This document shows, piece by piece, positions 8,490 through 15,980 of a stretch of DNA of 64,000 nt. Origin of the DNA: Cryobacterium sp. (lineage in GTDB: Bacteria > Actinomycetota > Actinomycetes > Actinomycetales > Microbacteriaceae); assembly GCA_019638935.1 (NCBI GenBank), contig JAHBSW010000006.1:31993-95992 (forward strand), read 5' to 3'. The notes below the pieces were generated by a model. The model ran no database searches, was not told the DNA's origin, and saw nothing but the letters and a program-made list of their open reading frames with translations. A program made the position numbers and the translations under genes. The first letter of the stretch is position 1, and every line of letters begins with the position of its first letter.

Positions 8490-8542
8490 ACGCTACCCGC
8501 TGTGGAGAATTCCTGCGGGCTGCGATCCCGTGCTTCTAGCGT
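8490..8542. promoter_or_regulatory. Divergent leaderless promoters
   Basis: TAGCGT occurs twice facing outward: minus strand at 8490-8495, 6 nt before the aminotransferase ATG (8483), and plus strand at 8537-8542, 6 nt before the lipoprotein ATG (8549). The 65-bp intergenic region thus holds two matched -10 boxes. Confidence 0.55.
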
Positions 8543-8548
8543 GGCGCA

Positions 8549-9109
8549 ATGAGGTTCCGGATGCTCACCGCCGCCGCCATCGTCGGTGTCGGCCTCCTGC
8601 TCACCGGCTGCGTTCCCTCGGAGCCCATCGTCACCCCCGTCGAGACGGGCGTTGGAGAACCGATCTTTGCGTCGGACGAGGAGGCGCTGGCGGCTGCGGT
8701 GGAGGCTTATGTCAAATATTTAGAGACCTCCGACGAGATCGGACGCAAAGGGTGGCAAAGCACCGAGAGCTTAGAACCGTTGGTTACGGACGAACTATTC
8801 GCCGAAGAGCTCGCTGCGTCTGAGCGATTGCGGGCAAGTGGCCGTCACCAGCAGGGCTCGGGCGAGGTCACGAACCACGTGCTTCAGCAATATTGGGACC
8901 TTCCGCCGCGTACTGCAAACGTGGTCGTTTACGTGTGTGTTGACATTTCCAGCTCGCGAATCTACGACAGTTTGGGCTTGGACGTCACGCCTACTGATCG
9001 AAGCGATCAGATCGCGCTCGAAGCTAGGCTCGTTAGCCATCCGTCAGAACCCACCCGACTACTCATATCTGGAGTGCTGCCATGGACTGGCTCAGGAGTC
9101 TGCTCGTAG
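8549..9109 (+). CDS. Lipoprotein of unknown function (NTF2-like?)
   Basis: 186 residues. It starts with a short basic-hydrophobic signal peptide and a clear lipobox LLTGC (Cys at about residue 22), so it should be lipid-anchored outside the membrane. The rest is an alpha-helical start (EEALAAAVEAYVKYLE) and beta-rich segments including NVVVYVCVDISSSRIYD, resembling small secreted proteins seen beside other lipoproteins in Microbacteriaceae. I do not recognise a named domain with certainty. Base composition from about 8700 to 9200 is clearly lower in GC than neighbouring genes. Its 3' end overlaps the next gene by 28 bp. Confidence 0.75.
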   Translation: MRFRMLTAAAIVGVGLLLTGCVPSEPIVTPVETGVGEPIFASDEEALAAAVEAYVKYLETSDEIGRKGWQSTESLEPLVTDELFAEELAASERLRASGRHQQGSGEVTNHVLQQYWDLPPRTANVVVYVCVDISSSRIYDSLGLDVTPTDRSDQIALEARLVSHPSEPTRLLISGVLPWTGSGVCS

Positions 9110-9849
9110 CTGGCTTGGTCGCGGGACTTGTTTCCCTTGCACCAACGATTGTTGGAGCCACAGGGACGTGCACGCAACAGGAAGTAACGGCGGGTGTTTG
9201 CAAAGTATCCACGGGCATCGACGACGACCGTGTCACGATCGGCGTCGATGTCACCGCGCCGGGGAGCGGTGGGCAGGGCGGTGGTCCGGCAACCGAGCCG
9301 AACAACAGCGTGTGCGACGGCGTCGGAACCGTCGAGGTCTGCCGCCCCACCTACGATGCCGTCGCGGCGGTGACCCTCAGCGACATCGCGCACTTTCGCC
9401 CGACCCCGGGGCGCAACCTCATGGAGCCGAACGGCTGGATGGTCGTCGGACTCCACACCAACTTCTACGCGCAGTCCAGCGCTCATGTCGTCACCGGTGA
9501 GCTCCGCGGAGCCCCGGCGTGGGTTCGCTTCACCCCGATCGGCTATCGCTGGTGGTACGGCGACGGCGCGTCCCACTACTCCATGACAAAGGGCAACACC
9601 TGGAGCGCGCTCGGGCTGAGTGAGTTCGCTAGAACTCCCAACAGCCACGTCTACGGCGCTCCCGGCACGTACCACATCGACCTCAGCATCGTGTTCCGCG
9701 CCGAGTACCGCTATGCGGCCGAGAGCTTCTACCCGATCGCGGGAACCCTCACCGTTCCCGCCAACCGCCTCGTCGCCGTGGCCGGCGCGGCCACCACGGT
9801 GCTCGTCGAGGACGACTGCACGCGCAACCCCACCGGGCCCGGCTGCTGA
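9082..9849 (+). CDS. Secreted protein with PKD-like segment
   Basis: 255 residues. An N-terminal hydrophobic stretch (about residues 4-26) acts as signal peptide. A cysteine-containing linker follows, then an Ig/PKD-like region with FTPIGYRWWYGDGAS and SHVYGAPGTYHIDLSIVFRAEYRY, the pattern of PKD folds (W-x-F/Y-G-D-G ... H-x-Y ... G-x-Y). No catalytic motif is visible. The first 140 bp share the low GC of the preceding gene, then composition returns to normal. It overlaps the lipoprotein gene by 28 bp, so coupled expression is likely. Function unknown; extracellular binding is plausible. Confidence 0.72.
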   Translation: MDWLRSLLVAGLVAGLVSLAPTIVGATGTCTQQEVTAGVCKVSTGIDDDRVTIGVDVTAPGSGGQGGGPATEPNNSVCDGVGTVEVCRPTYDAVAAVTLSDIAHFRPTPGRNLMEPNGWMVVGLHTNFYAQSSAHVVTGELRGAPAWVRFTPIGYRWWYGDGASHYSMTKGNTWSALGLSEFARTPNSHVYGAPGTYHIDLSIVFRAEYRYAAESFYPIAGTLTVPANRLVAVAGAATTVLVEDDCTRNPTGPGC

Positions 9850-9946
9850 CCCAGTGCGCTCTCAGCGCACCTCGAAGCAACTCCCAGTGCCGCCGACGTA
9901 AAATCGGTCGTGGACCAACCACGCGCAGCAGTCACTAGGAGAAGCG

Positions 9947-11401
9947 ATGACCGATCCCACGGTCCCGAACGCGAACCACCCGAACGCCAGCAATCCTGAC
10001 GCTCCCGGAGCGCCCCAACCGCCGAGCACACCAGAGCCCCCGCACGCCCCTGAACCGCCGCGCCTCGCCGCGCCGCAGCCGCCCCAGGGCTCCAGCAGCA
10101 TCGGCCCCTCCCTCGACGAGCTGTGGACACCGGCCGCACTGCGGTCTGCGCCCACGACGCCTGCGACGTCTGTCGGGCCTGTCGCGAGCGATCCTGGCAG
10201 AGCGCCTGCCTCCGTGAGCATGCCCGTCGTCGCGGCAATTGTCGCCGCCGCGCTCATCGGCGGGGTCTCCGGCGCCGGTGTCGGCATCTGGGCGGTGTCG
10301 ACGAACCAGCCCTCCGCGGTCGGCCAGGTCGCGGCGCCCATGACGATCACGGTCAACGACTCCGAGAACGCGAGTCGCGTGACCGCCATCGCGGCGAAGG
10401 CTGGCCCCGCAGTGGTCACGATCCATGTGACCTCGGGCTCGGCATCCGGAACCGGCTCGGGCGTGTTCCTCACCGACGACGGCTACCTCGTGACCAACGC
10501 CCACGTCGTGTCGCTCGACGGGGCCACCGGAACCCCGACCATCAGCGTGAGCACCGGCGACGGCCGCCTCTACAGCGGCGAACTCGTCGGCGTCGACCCC
10601 ATCAGCGACCTCGCGGTCGTCAAGATCGACGGAGGCGACCGGACCTTCACGGCGATCGAGTTCGCCGACTCCGCCGCGCTCAACGTCGGCGACCTCACCG
10701 TCGTGATCGGTGCGCCGCTCGGACTCTCCAACACCGTCACGAACGGGATCGTCAGCGCCCTCCACCGCACCATCACGGTTCAGTCGTCGGAGGCGCCGGA
10801 CTCCGACGCGCCCGAGAACACACCCGAGAGCCCCTTCGACTTCTGGGAGTTCAACGGCCCCAGCCGCGGCCTCGGCCAGTCATCGAGCTCCCTCATCTAC
10901 CTGCCCGTGATCCAGACGGATGCCTCGATCAACCCCGGCAATTCGGGCGGAGCGCTGCTCGACTCCGACGGCAGGCTCATCGGAATCAACGTCGCGATCG
11001 CGGGAACGGGCAGCTCAGCCTCCTCGTCGGGAAGCATCGGCCTCGGCTTCGCCATCCCGTCGAACCTTGTCAAGCGAATCACGACCTCGCTCATCGAAAC
11101 GGGGGAGGCCACCCACGGACTCATGGGAGTGACCGTCATGGACACGATCCTCGACGAGGCCATCGTCGACAAAGACATCCTGGGTGCGAGCGTGCAGAGC
11201 GTGACCCCGGGCGGGCCGGCCGCGTCTGCCGGGCTGCGTCAGGGCGACATCATCACGGGGTTCAACGGACTGCCCATCACCGGCAGCATCGACCTCACCG
11301 CTCAGGTGCGAGCCGTGGCAGCGGGGAGCACGGCGACGGTCGTCTTCGTTCGCGCGGGCGACACCCGCACTGCCACCGTGACGCTCGGGGCGCTCGAGTA
11401 G
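9947..11401 (+). CDS. HtrA-like trypsin-fold serine protease with PDZ domain
   Basis: 484 residues. A Pro/Ala-rich cytoplasmic tail (1-90) precedes a single membrane segment (about 92-115), then a trypsin-like domain with the triad H186 (VTNAHVV), D221 (DPISDLAVVKI) and S333 (INPGNSGGALL), and a C-terminal PDZ domain (about 390-480; GGPAASAGLRQGDIITGFNG). The protease is therefore membrane-tethered with its active site outside, as in actinobacterial PepD/HtrA proteins that degrade or chaperone misfolded envelope proteins. A GGAG-type ribosome site (aggagaagcg) precedes the ATG. A low-complexity acidic loop lies at 280-312. Confidence 0.93.
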   Translation: MTDPTVPNANHPNASNPDAPGAPQPPSTPEPPHAPEPPRLAAPQPPQGSSSIGPSLDELWTPAALRSAPTTPATSVGPVASDPGRAPASVSMPVVAAIVAAALIGGVSGAGVGIWAVSTNQPSAVGQVAAPMTITVNDSENASRVTAIAAKAGPAVVTIHVTSGSASGTGSGVFLTDDGYLVTNAHVVSLDGATGTPTISVSTGDGRLYSGELVGVDPISDLAVVKIDGGDRTFTAIEFADSAALNVGDLTVVIGAPLGLSNTVTNGIVSALHRTITVQSSEAPDSDAPENTPESPFDFWEFNGPSRGLGQSSSSLIYLPVIQTDASINPGNSGGALLDSDGRLIGINVAIAGTGSSASSSGSIGLGFAIPSNLVKRITTSLIETGEATHGLMGVTVMDTILDEAIVDKDILGASVQSVTPGGPAASAGLRQGDIITGFNGLPITGSIDLTAQVRAVAAGSTATVVFVRAGDTRTATVTLGALE

Positions 11402-11476
11402 CGCGCGGGAGCTATGAGCGAAGGCCATTTCTGCCCTTCGCTGCGACGCCAGCGCCGACCGTCGTCTCGACGGTCG
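11401..11476 (-). repeat. Two-hairpin covarying repeat, copy A
   Basis: Read on the minus strand: stem 1 at 11476-11456 (8-bp arms, loop GAGAC), a 14-nt linker containing GCTGGCGTCGC, stem 2 at 11441-11418 (9-bp arms with one mismatch, loop AGAAAT) and a tail TCATAGCTCCCGCGCGC. It follows the EcsC-like gene in sense orientation and touches the htrA stop on the other strand. Confidence 0.8.
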
Positions 11477-11478
11477 GT

Positions 11479-12231
11479 CTACGAAATGTTCGCCCTGATC
11501 GCCTTCTGCTTGCGCGGTCGCGGTTCGAGGTTCGGGGGGAAGGCATCCGGAGCCGGGCCGAATGCGGTGCGCGAGCTGGCCACGATCTTGCGACCGAGCA
11601 GGTGACTGCCCGTGCCGCCGATGGCGGCGCCGATGCCGAAGGGAAGCAGCCTGCCGACTGCGCCCGTCGACGCGTTGCGCGCGAAGCGACGCAGGAATAC
11701 GTTCTTGACGCGGTCGGCGATCGGGCCGATGACGCCCTGGGGAACGTTGCGCGCGATCACGTCGCCCCAGAACCGGTTGCGTGGGATCGCCTGCCCGGTG
11801 GCCTGAGCGGCGAGGCTTCGCACCAGCTCCGATCCGGACTGGCCGAGCATCATCGCCATGACGATCGTGCGTGCACGATCCGGGTCGGTGACCGCGATGC
11901 CGTGTATCTCGGTGATCGACTGGGCGAACAGCGCACTCGATTCGAGAAAGAGCGCGGTCTCGACGCCCGTCAGGGCAAGGCCGATGCCGGTGCCGACGCC
12001 GGGCACGACGGCCGCTGCACCCACGCCCGCCCCGCTCGACGTGACCACGCTGAGGAAGTGCCTCTCGAGGCGACGAATCGTCTGGGCGGGAGAGTCGTTC
12101 GGGTGGCGCCTGCGGATGCCGCGGATGTGCGCCAAGACGACGGGGCGCTGCGTCGTGAGCAGCCGGTCGAAGCCGCGCACCGCCATCGGATTCTGGGCGG
12201 CCGCGAGTGGGTCGCCGTTGGTGGCTGCCAC
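11479..12231 (-). CDS. EcsC-like membrane-associated protein
   Basis: 250 residues. The central part has two glycine-rich hydrophobic stretches (SGAGVGAAAVVPGVGTGIGL and FGIGAAIGGTGSHLLG), which resemble the EcsC family found near ABC transporters and in actinobacterial orphan proteins. The tail is basic (PRPRKQKAIRANIS). No catalytic residues can be named. GTG start at 12231 preceded by a GAGAGGGG ribosome site. A two-hairpin repeat begins 3 nt after its stop and may serve as its 3' end. Family assignment is moderate and function unknown. Confidence 0.65.
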   Translation of the reverse strand: MAATNGDPLAAAQNPMAVRGFDRLLTTQRPVVLAHIRGIRRRHPNDSPAQTIRRLERHFLSVVTSSGAGVGAAAVVPGVGTGIGLALTGVETALFLESSALFAQSITEIHGIAVTDPDRARTIVMAMMLGQSGSELVRSLAAQATGQAIPRNRFWGDVIARNVPQGVIGPIADRVKNVFLRRFARNASTGAVGRLLPFGIGAAIGGTGSHLLGRKIVASSRTAFGPAPDAFPPNLEPRPRKQKAIRANIS

Positions 12232-12278
12232 GATGCCCCTCTCAATCGTCGGACAACAATCCTAAGCAGAGAATTTTC

Positions 12279-12296
12279 TGTACAGATCTGTACAAT
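12279..12296 (+). promoter_or_regulatory. Operator palindrome and -10 of toxin-antitoxin operon
   Basis: TGTACAGATCTGTACA at 12279-12294 is a perfect 16-bp palindrome that overlaps a TACAAT -10 box (12291-12296). Such palindromes over the promoter are bound by antitoxin-toxin complexes of Phd/VapB-type systems, so autoregulation is likely. Confidence 0.7.
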
Positions 12297-12302
12297 ATGG
12301 GA

Positions 12303-12629
12303 ATGGATACGTTCACCCTCACCGAGGCGCGCGCACAGCTCCCTCTGCTCCTCAACAGGGTGGAGAACGGGGAGGAGCTCACGATCACGCGCCACGGCCG
12401 GCCGGTGGCGGTGGTCGTCGGCCACGCTCAGTGGATGAAGACCGCCAGGTATGAGGTTCTCGAAGAGGCACGGTCATTGCGTAAGCGATTGGATGCTCTT
12501 CGCGAGCGTCCGATCACGGCCGAGTCTTTTCCTGTCGTCCCGGGCTACGACGCGGATGCGCACATTGCTGAGATTCGCGAGAGTGACGATCCATGGGAGC
12601 GTGTGGAGCGCGAGCGGGGCGGCTCCTAG
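12303..12629 (+). CDS. Phd/YefM-family antitoxin
   Basis: About 108 residues. The N terminus MDTFTLTEARAQLPLLLNRV followed by GEELTITRHGRPVAVVV is the Phd/YefM DNA-binding fold; the C-terminal half is polar and would wrap the toxin. ATG 12303 lies 6 nt after the TACAAT -10 box, so a leaderless start is most likely; ATG 12297 is also in frame. The stop TAG shares its G with the GTG start of the PIN toxin, showing tight coupling. Confidence 0.9.
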   Translation: MDTFTLTEARAQLPLLLNRVENGEELTITRHGRPVAVVVGHAQWMKTARYEVLEEARSLRKRLDALRERPITAESFPVVPGYDADAHIAEIRESDDPWERVERERGGS

Positions 12630-13024
12630 TGGATGCGTTCGATGCGGACGTGCTGATCTATTCGATCCTCGATGATGCGCGCGGTGCGGCGGCGCGCCGG
12701 TCTCTGCTTGGTGCTGACGGGCGCCTTGGGTCGAATCTGTTGCTTGTGGAGCTGTTGCGCAAGCCGATGCGAGCGGGACTGGTCGATGAGGTTCGGGCTC
12801 TGGAGCAAACTTTGGCGACGATGGAGCTGAGACCGGCGGATGACGAGGTCGTTGAGGCCGCACTGAGTTTCAGCGTGAAGTACGGGTTGAAGACGAGGGA
12901 TGCGATACACCTCGCAACGGCGGTGGTGTGGGGTGCCGCACGTTTCCACACGAACAACCGCAAGCACTTCGGCCCGCACATCACCGAGGTGGAGGTCGTG
13001 CACCCATCGCCTGCCGTCGGATGA
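12629..13024 (+). CDS. vapC: PIN-domain toxin (VapC-like)
   Basis: 131 residues. Acidic residues of the PIN ribonuclease site are present: D near the start (VDAFDADVLIYSI), E in LLLVELLRKP and D in KTRDAIHLATAVVWGA, with a final Asn/His region FHTNNRKHF. VapC toxins cleave tRNA or rRNA when freed from the antitoxin. The start GTG overlaps the antitoxin stop by one base. Gene order antitoxin-toxin and the operator palindrome upstream make a complete type II module. It lies tail to tail with the type III restriction gene. Confidence 0.9.
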   Translation: MDAFDADVLIYSILDDARGAAARRSLLGADGRLGSNLLLVELLRKPMRAGLVDEVRALEQTLATMELRPADDEVVEAALSFSVKYGLKTRDAIHLATAVVWGAARFHTNNRKHFGPHITEVEVVHPSPAVG

Positions 13025-13046
13025 GCGGCTCCGCAACCTACGCCGC

Positions 13047-15980
13047 TTAGAACATAGTCGGCTGCTTCGGTCCGTCAGTGCGCGCTATGCGGGCTTGCGC
13101 AAGGAGTTCCGACGCGCTACCGCCCTTGCTCTTCCACGACTTCACTGTTTCTTCACCCAGCAGTACGTAGTGCCAGTCTCTGTCGCTCCGAAGGTTCGGG
13201 GCGAGCTCGTTGATCTGCTCGACCCAGGCGAGCGCGGCACGCTGCTTGCGGCGAACGTTCTCGTCACTGATGGCGGATTGCGCTTTCGTCTCGACCACGT
13301 AGATCGAGCTCTCGGTGCGCACCAAGAAGTCGGGCGAGTACTGCGCGGGCATCCCATCGGCTTTGAGGTAGGGGCGCCGCAGGAAGAGGTGACCGTATTC
13401 GTCGATCTTGATGAGCGCTTCGACCTTGGTGTCGGCATCGGCCCATTCGATGAACAGCCGCTCGAGGCCGCCTGATCGCGCAGCGACCCGGAGCCTCGGG
13501 AAGATGCACTTTGCCACATCGACGGCGGTGCTCATGCGAACCTTGATCGTCGTCAGCTCAGAGACACTTCGGGTTTCAACGATCGCGTCGCTCACTGGCA
13601 GCGACTTCTGCGCCTCGACGAGCGCGGTCGAGAACACCCCCGCGATGTCGGCGGAGACATCCCCGACAAGCAGTACTCGCCAGTTCTCGTCGTCGAACGG
13701 GTCGAACGCCGTGCCGAAGAGTCGTTCGCGGATGTATCGGTCGATCCACCCCGCGATGACTGCCTTGTGGGTCTGCATGATCGGGTACTTGGACATGCTG
13801 TTGTACTGCTGTGTCGTCGCCACAAAGGTGCGGCCGATCGCCTCGGTGATGCGCGTCGTGATGCGCGAGAGGTAGTCGTTGTACCCGGTCGCGGTCATGA
13901 CGCCGCCGTCAACCCGGTAGTCGCCGTACTGGGTTCCGGTCTGGACGTCGTGGGATGAGAAGCGGTCGCCCGTGCCGATGAGGGGCAGCAGGTCAGCGAG
14001 AGGGAATTTGCTGACCGGCAGGGTGAGCGGGTCGATGCTGGGACTCTTGAGCTCCTCCTCAGCGTCGCGGAGGATGAGCGGTACCTCGAAGTCGAACTCT
14101 GGCCAGCCCTCACGCAGTGACACCACCTCGATGTCGCCCGTAGCCGATGTCGTGTCGTCGTCTCTGTCAAGGAAGCCAACGAGTCCGCCGTCGAGAAGCT
14201 CTTTATACGCGGCCTCAAAGGCGGGGTGTTCGACGATGAAGAGCACATCGAAGTAGCTACTCGGCTCCTTGCGGGCGCGGATAAGCTCGCGAGTTTCGCG
14301 CTTGAGGTCGTCGATGGCCTCGTCACCGCGCCACATGAGGCGCAACCCTCGTCCGATGGTCTGCTCAACCAGGATGCTCGATTTGCTGGATCGCAACGGC
14401 ACGATGACGCAGATGTTGTTGACGTCGAAGCCTTCGCGAAGCATGAGCACACTGACGATGACCTTGGGGGATGCGTGACGGTCAACATCGAAGAGTTTCT
14501 CCCGAACGGGCTCCCACTGCTTCGGCCCGAGCTCCGCTTTCTGTCCGCTGTCGACCTGCAGCACGTCGTCTGCAGCGAGACCGCATTCGATGAGAAAGTC
14601 GACGACGTAGGGCGACACCTTGGTGTCCTCCGTCATGATCAGCAGCTTGGGGTGCTTGTTCGGGTCGGTCTTCTCGAAGCTCTGCTCGAGCATCTGCAGT
14701 TTTTTGAGTCCCGCGCGAATCATGGTGCGCTGCCCGGTGGATAGGCCGATGATGATGTTGTTCTCGTCGCGGTCGACACTGAAGTCGAGGGGTAGCGAGG
14801 CGATCTCTTTGCGCTTGTCCAGTGTGAGCGCCTTGACGAGTCCCTGTTGCATCGCGGCGAAGAGGGGAAAGTCGACGACGATGTGGGGGAAGAACTTCTT
14901 CCCCTTCTTCGCCCCGGTTCCCATTTCGTTGTAGGGGGTCGCTGAGAAGTCGAACTGCACGAACTGGCGGCCCTTGGGCTCCGCTATCGCGCTCAGGCTC
15001 TTCTGCCACTCGACCTCGGTCTGCTCCTCGCCCTTCTTGAGGCTGTGGATGTGGTGGGCCTCGTCGTTGAAGACCACGAGGTCGGGCAGGTCGATGAGTG
15101 ACCGAAGAGGTCCGCCGCGCAGGTAGCGCCGGTCGAGCACGTCGAGCGAGTTTCCGGATGCCGTGCCCGGGGTGAGCGGGAAGAAGCTCTTGATCGCCTG
15201 CTCAGGGTCGATGTCTGTGCCTGGTGTGTCGATGTCGTCCTCTTCGTCGACGAAGTCAGGGTCTTCGGCCCCGGTGAGAAGATGCCAATTGGTGATGGCG
15301 ACCATCCCACCTCCGGTGACCTTGGTGCCGATTTCTTTCTTCGTCACGACCGAGGATTGGAGAAACGCGAAGAGTGACTTCTCGTAGGTGGGCGGCACGA
15401 AGAGCTGCCGCTGAGAGTAGATGTCGCTGGTGGCAAAGTCACGGTGGCCGTCGACGATCTTGCCTTGGAAAGAGTCGAGCAGTCGGTCGTAGACGATGAG
15501 GCCGGGGGCGACGATCAGGAAGTTGCTGCTGAATCGTTCGTCGGCAGGGTTGGCCCGGTTGTTGAGGTGCTGCCAGATGAGCAGCGCGTTGAGTACCCAG
15601 GTCTTGCCGGTGCCGGTCGCCATCTTTGCGGCGTACTTGGGGTGCTGGTGTCGCTGGGCCGTGACCTCGCCCAGCACTCCGTTGCTGAGCAGGGCCTCCG
15701 GCGCCACTTTCCGGTAGAGGTCTTCGAGCGAGGTTGAGCCGAGGATCTCGTGGGCGTAGATGATGTTGAGGATGGCGTCGCGCTGCCCGGGGTGGAAGTT
15801 GGCCGGCCGTGTTTCGCGGTAGTCGTCCTGAAACCACCAGCGAAGCAGTTCCGCGGTGATGGGTGTGGCTCGTTCGAGAAACTCGTTGGGCTGCCCGATC
15901 TCGATGTCGCCTATGTCGCCGTTGATCTTCGTGAATATTCCGGCGGCGAGCGGAAAGACGATGTCGTCGGGCGCGCTCAC
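13047..15980 (-). CDS. res: Type III restriction enzyme, Res subunit
   Basis: 977 residues. Superfamily 2 helicase: Walker A ATGTGKT at 121-127, DEAH box (FNDEAHHIHS, 306-309), SATPYNEMG, and motif VI EQTIGRGLRLMWRG. The C terminus holds a PD-(D/E)xK nuclease site: D884 in YSPDFLV and E897-x-K899 in VVETKAQ. In type III systems Res translocates or slides on DNA with the Mod subunit and cuts when two unmodified sites face each other. GTG start overlaps the mod stop by 4 nt (GTGA), so translation is coupled. Length and domain order are normal, so the nuclease looks intact. Confidence 0.92.
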   Translation of the reverse strand: MSAPDDIVFPLAAGIFTKINGDIGDIEIGQPNEFLERATPITAELLRWWFQDDYRETRPANFHPGQRDAILNIIYAHEILGSTSLEDLYRKVAPEALLSNGVLGEVTAQRHQHPKYAAKMATGTGKTWVLNALLIWQHLNNRANPADERFSSNFLIVAPGLIVYDRLLDSFQGKIVDGHRDFATSDIYSQRQLFVPPTYEKSLFAFLQSSVVTKKEIGTKVTGGGMVAITNWHLLTGAEDPDFVDEEDDIDTPGTDIDPEQAIKSFFPLTPGTASGNSLDVLDRRYLRGGPLRSLIDLPDLVVFNDEAHHIHSLKKGEEQTEVEWQKSLSAIAEPKGRQFVQFDFSATPYNEMGTGAKKGKKFFPHIVVDFPLFAAMQQGLVKALTLDKRKEIASLPLDFSVDRDENNIIIGLSTGQRTMIRAGLKKLQMLEQSFEKTDPNKHPKLLIMTEDTKVSPYVVDFLIECGLAADDVLQVDSGQKAELGPKQWEPVREKLFDVDRHASPKVIVSVLMLREGFDVNNICVIVPLRSSKSSILVEQTIGRGLRLMWRGDEAIDDLKRETRELIRARKEPSSYFDVLFIVEHPAFEAAYKELLDGGLVGFLDRDDDTTSATGDIEVVSLREGWPEFDFEVPLILRDAEEELKSPSIDPLTLPVSKFPLADLLPLIGTGDRFSSHDVQTGTQYGDYRVDGGVMTATGYNDYLSRITTRITEAIGRTFVATTQQYNSMSKYPIMQTHKAVIAGWIDRYIRERLFGTAFDPFDDENWRVLLVGDVSADIAGVFSTALVEAQKSLPVSDAIVETRSVSELTTIKVRMSTAVDVAKCIFPRLRVAARSGGLERLFIEWADADTKVEALIKIDEYGHLFLRRPYLKADGMPAQYSPDFLVRTESSIYVVETKAQSAISDENVRRKQRAALAWVEQINELAPNLRSDRDWHYVLLGEETVKSWKSKGGSASELLAQARIARTDGPKQPTMF

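Noticed and set aside
6726-8552. A 608-residue open frame on the plus strand across the maleylpyruvate-isomerase-like and aminotransferase genes
   Set aside because: It is the antisense shadow of two well-supported minus-strand genes; the translation is low-complexity, Arg/Gly/Glu-rich and has no family motif.
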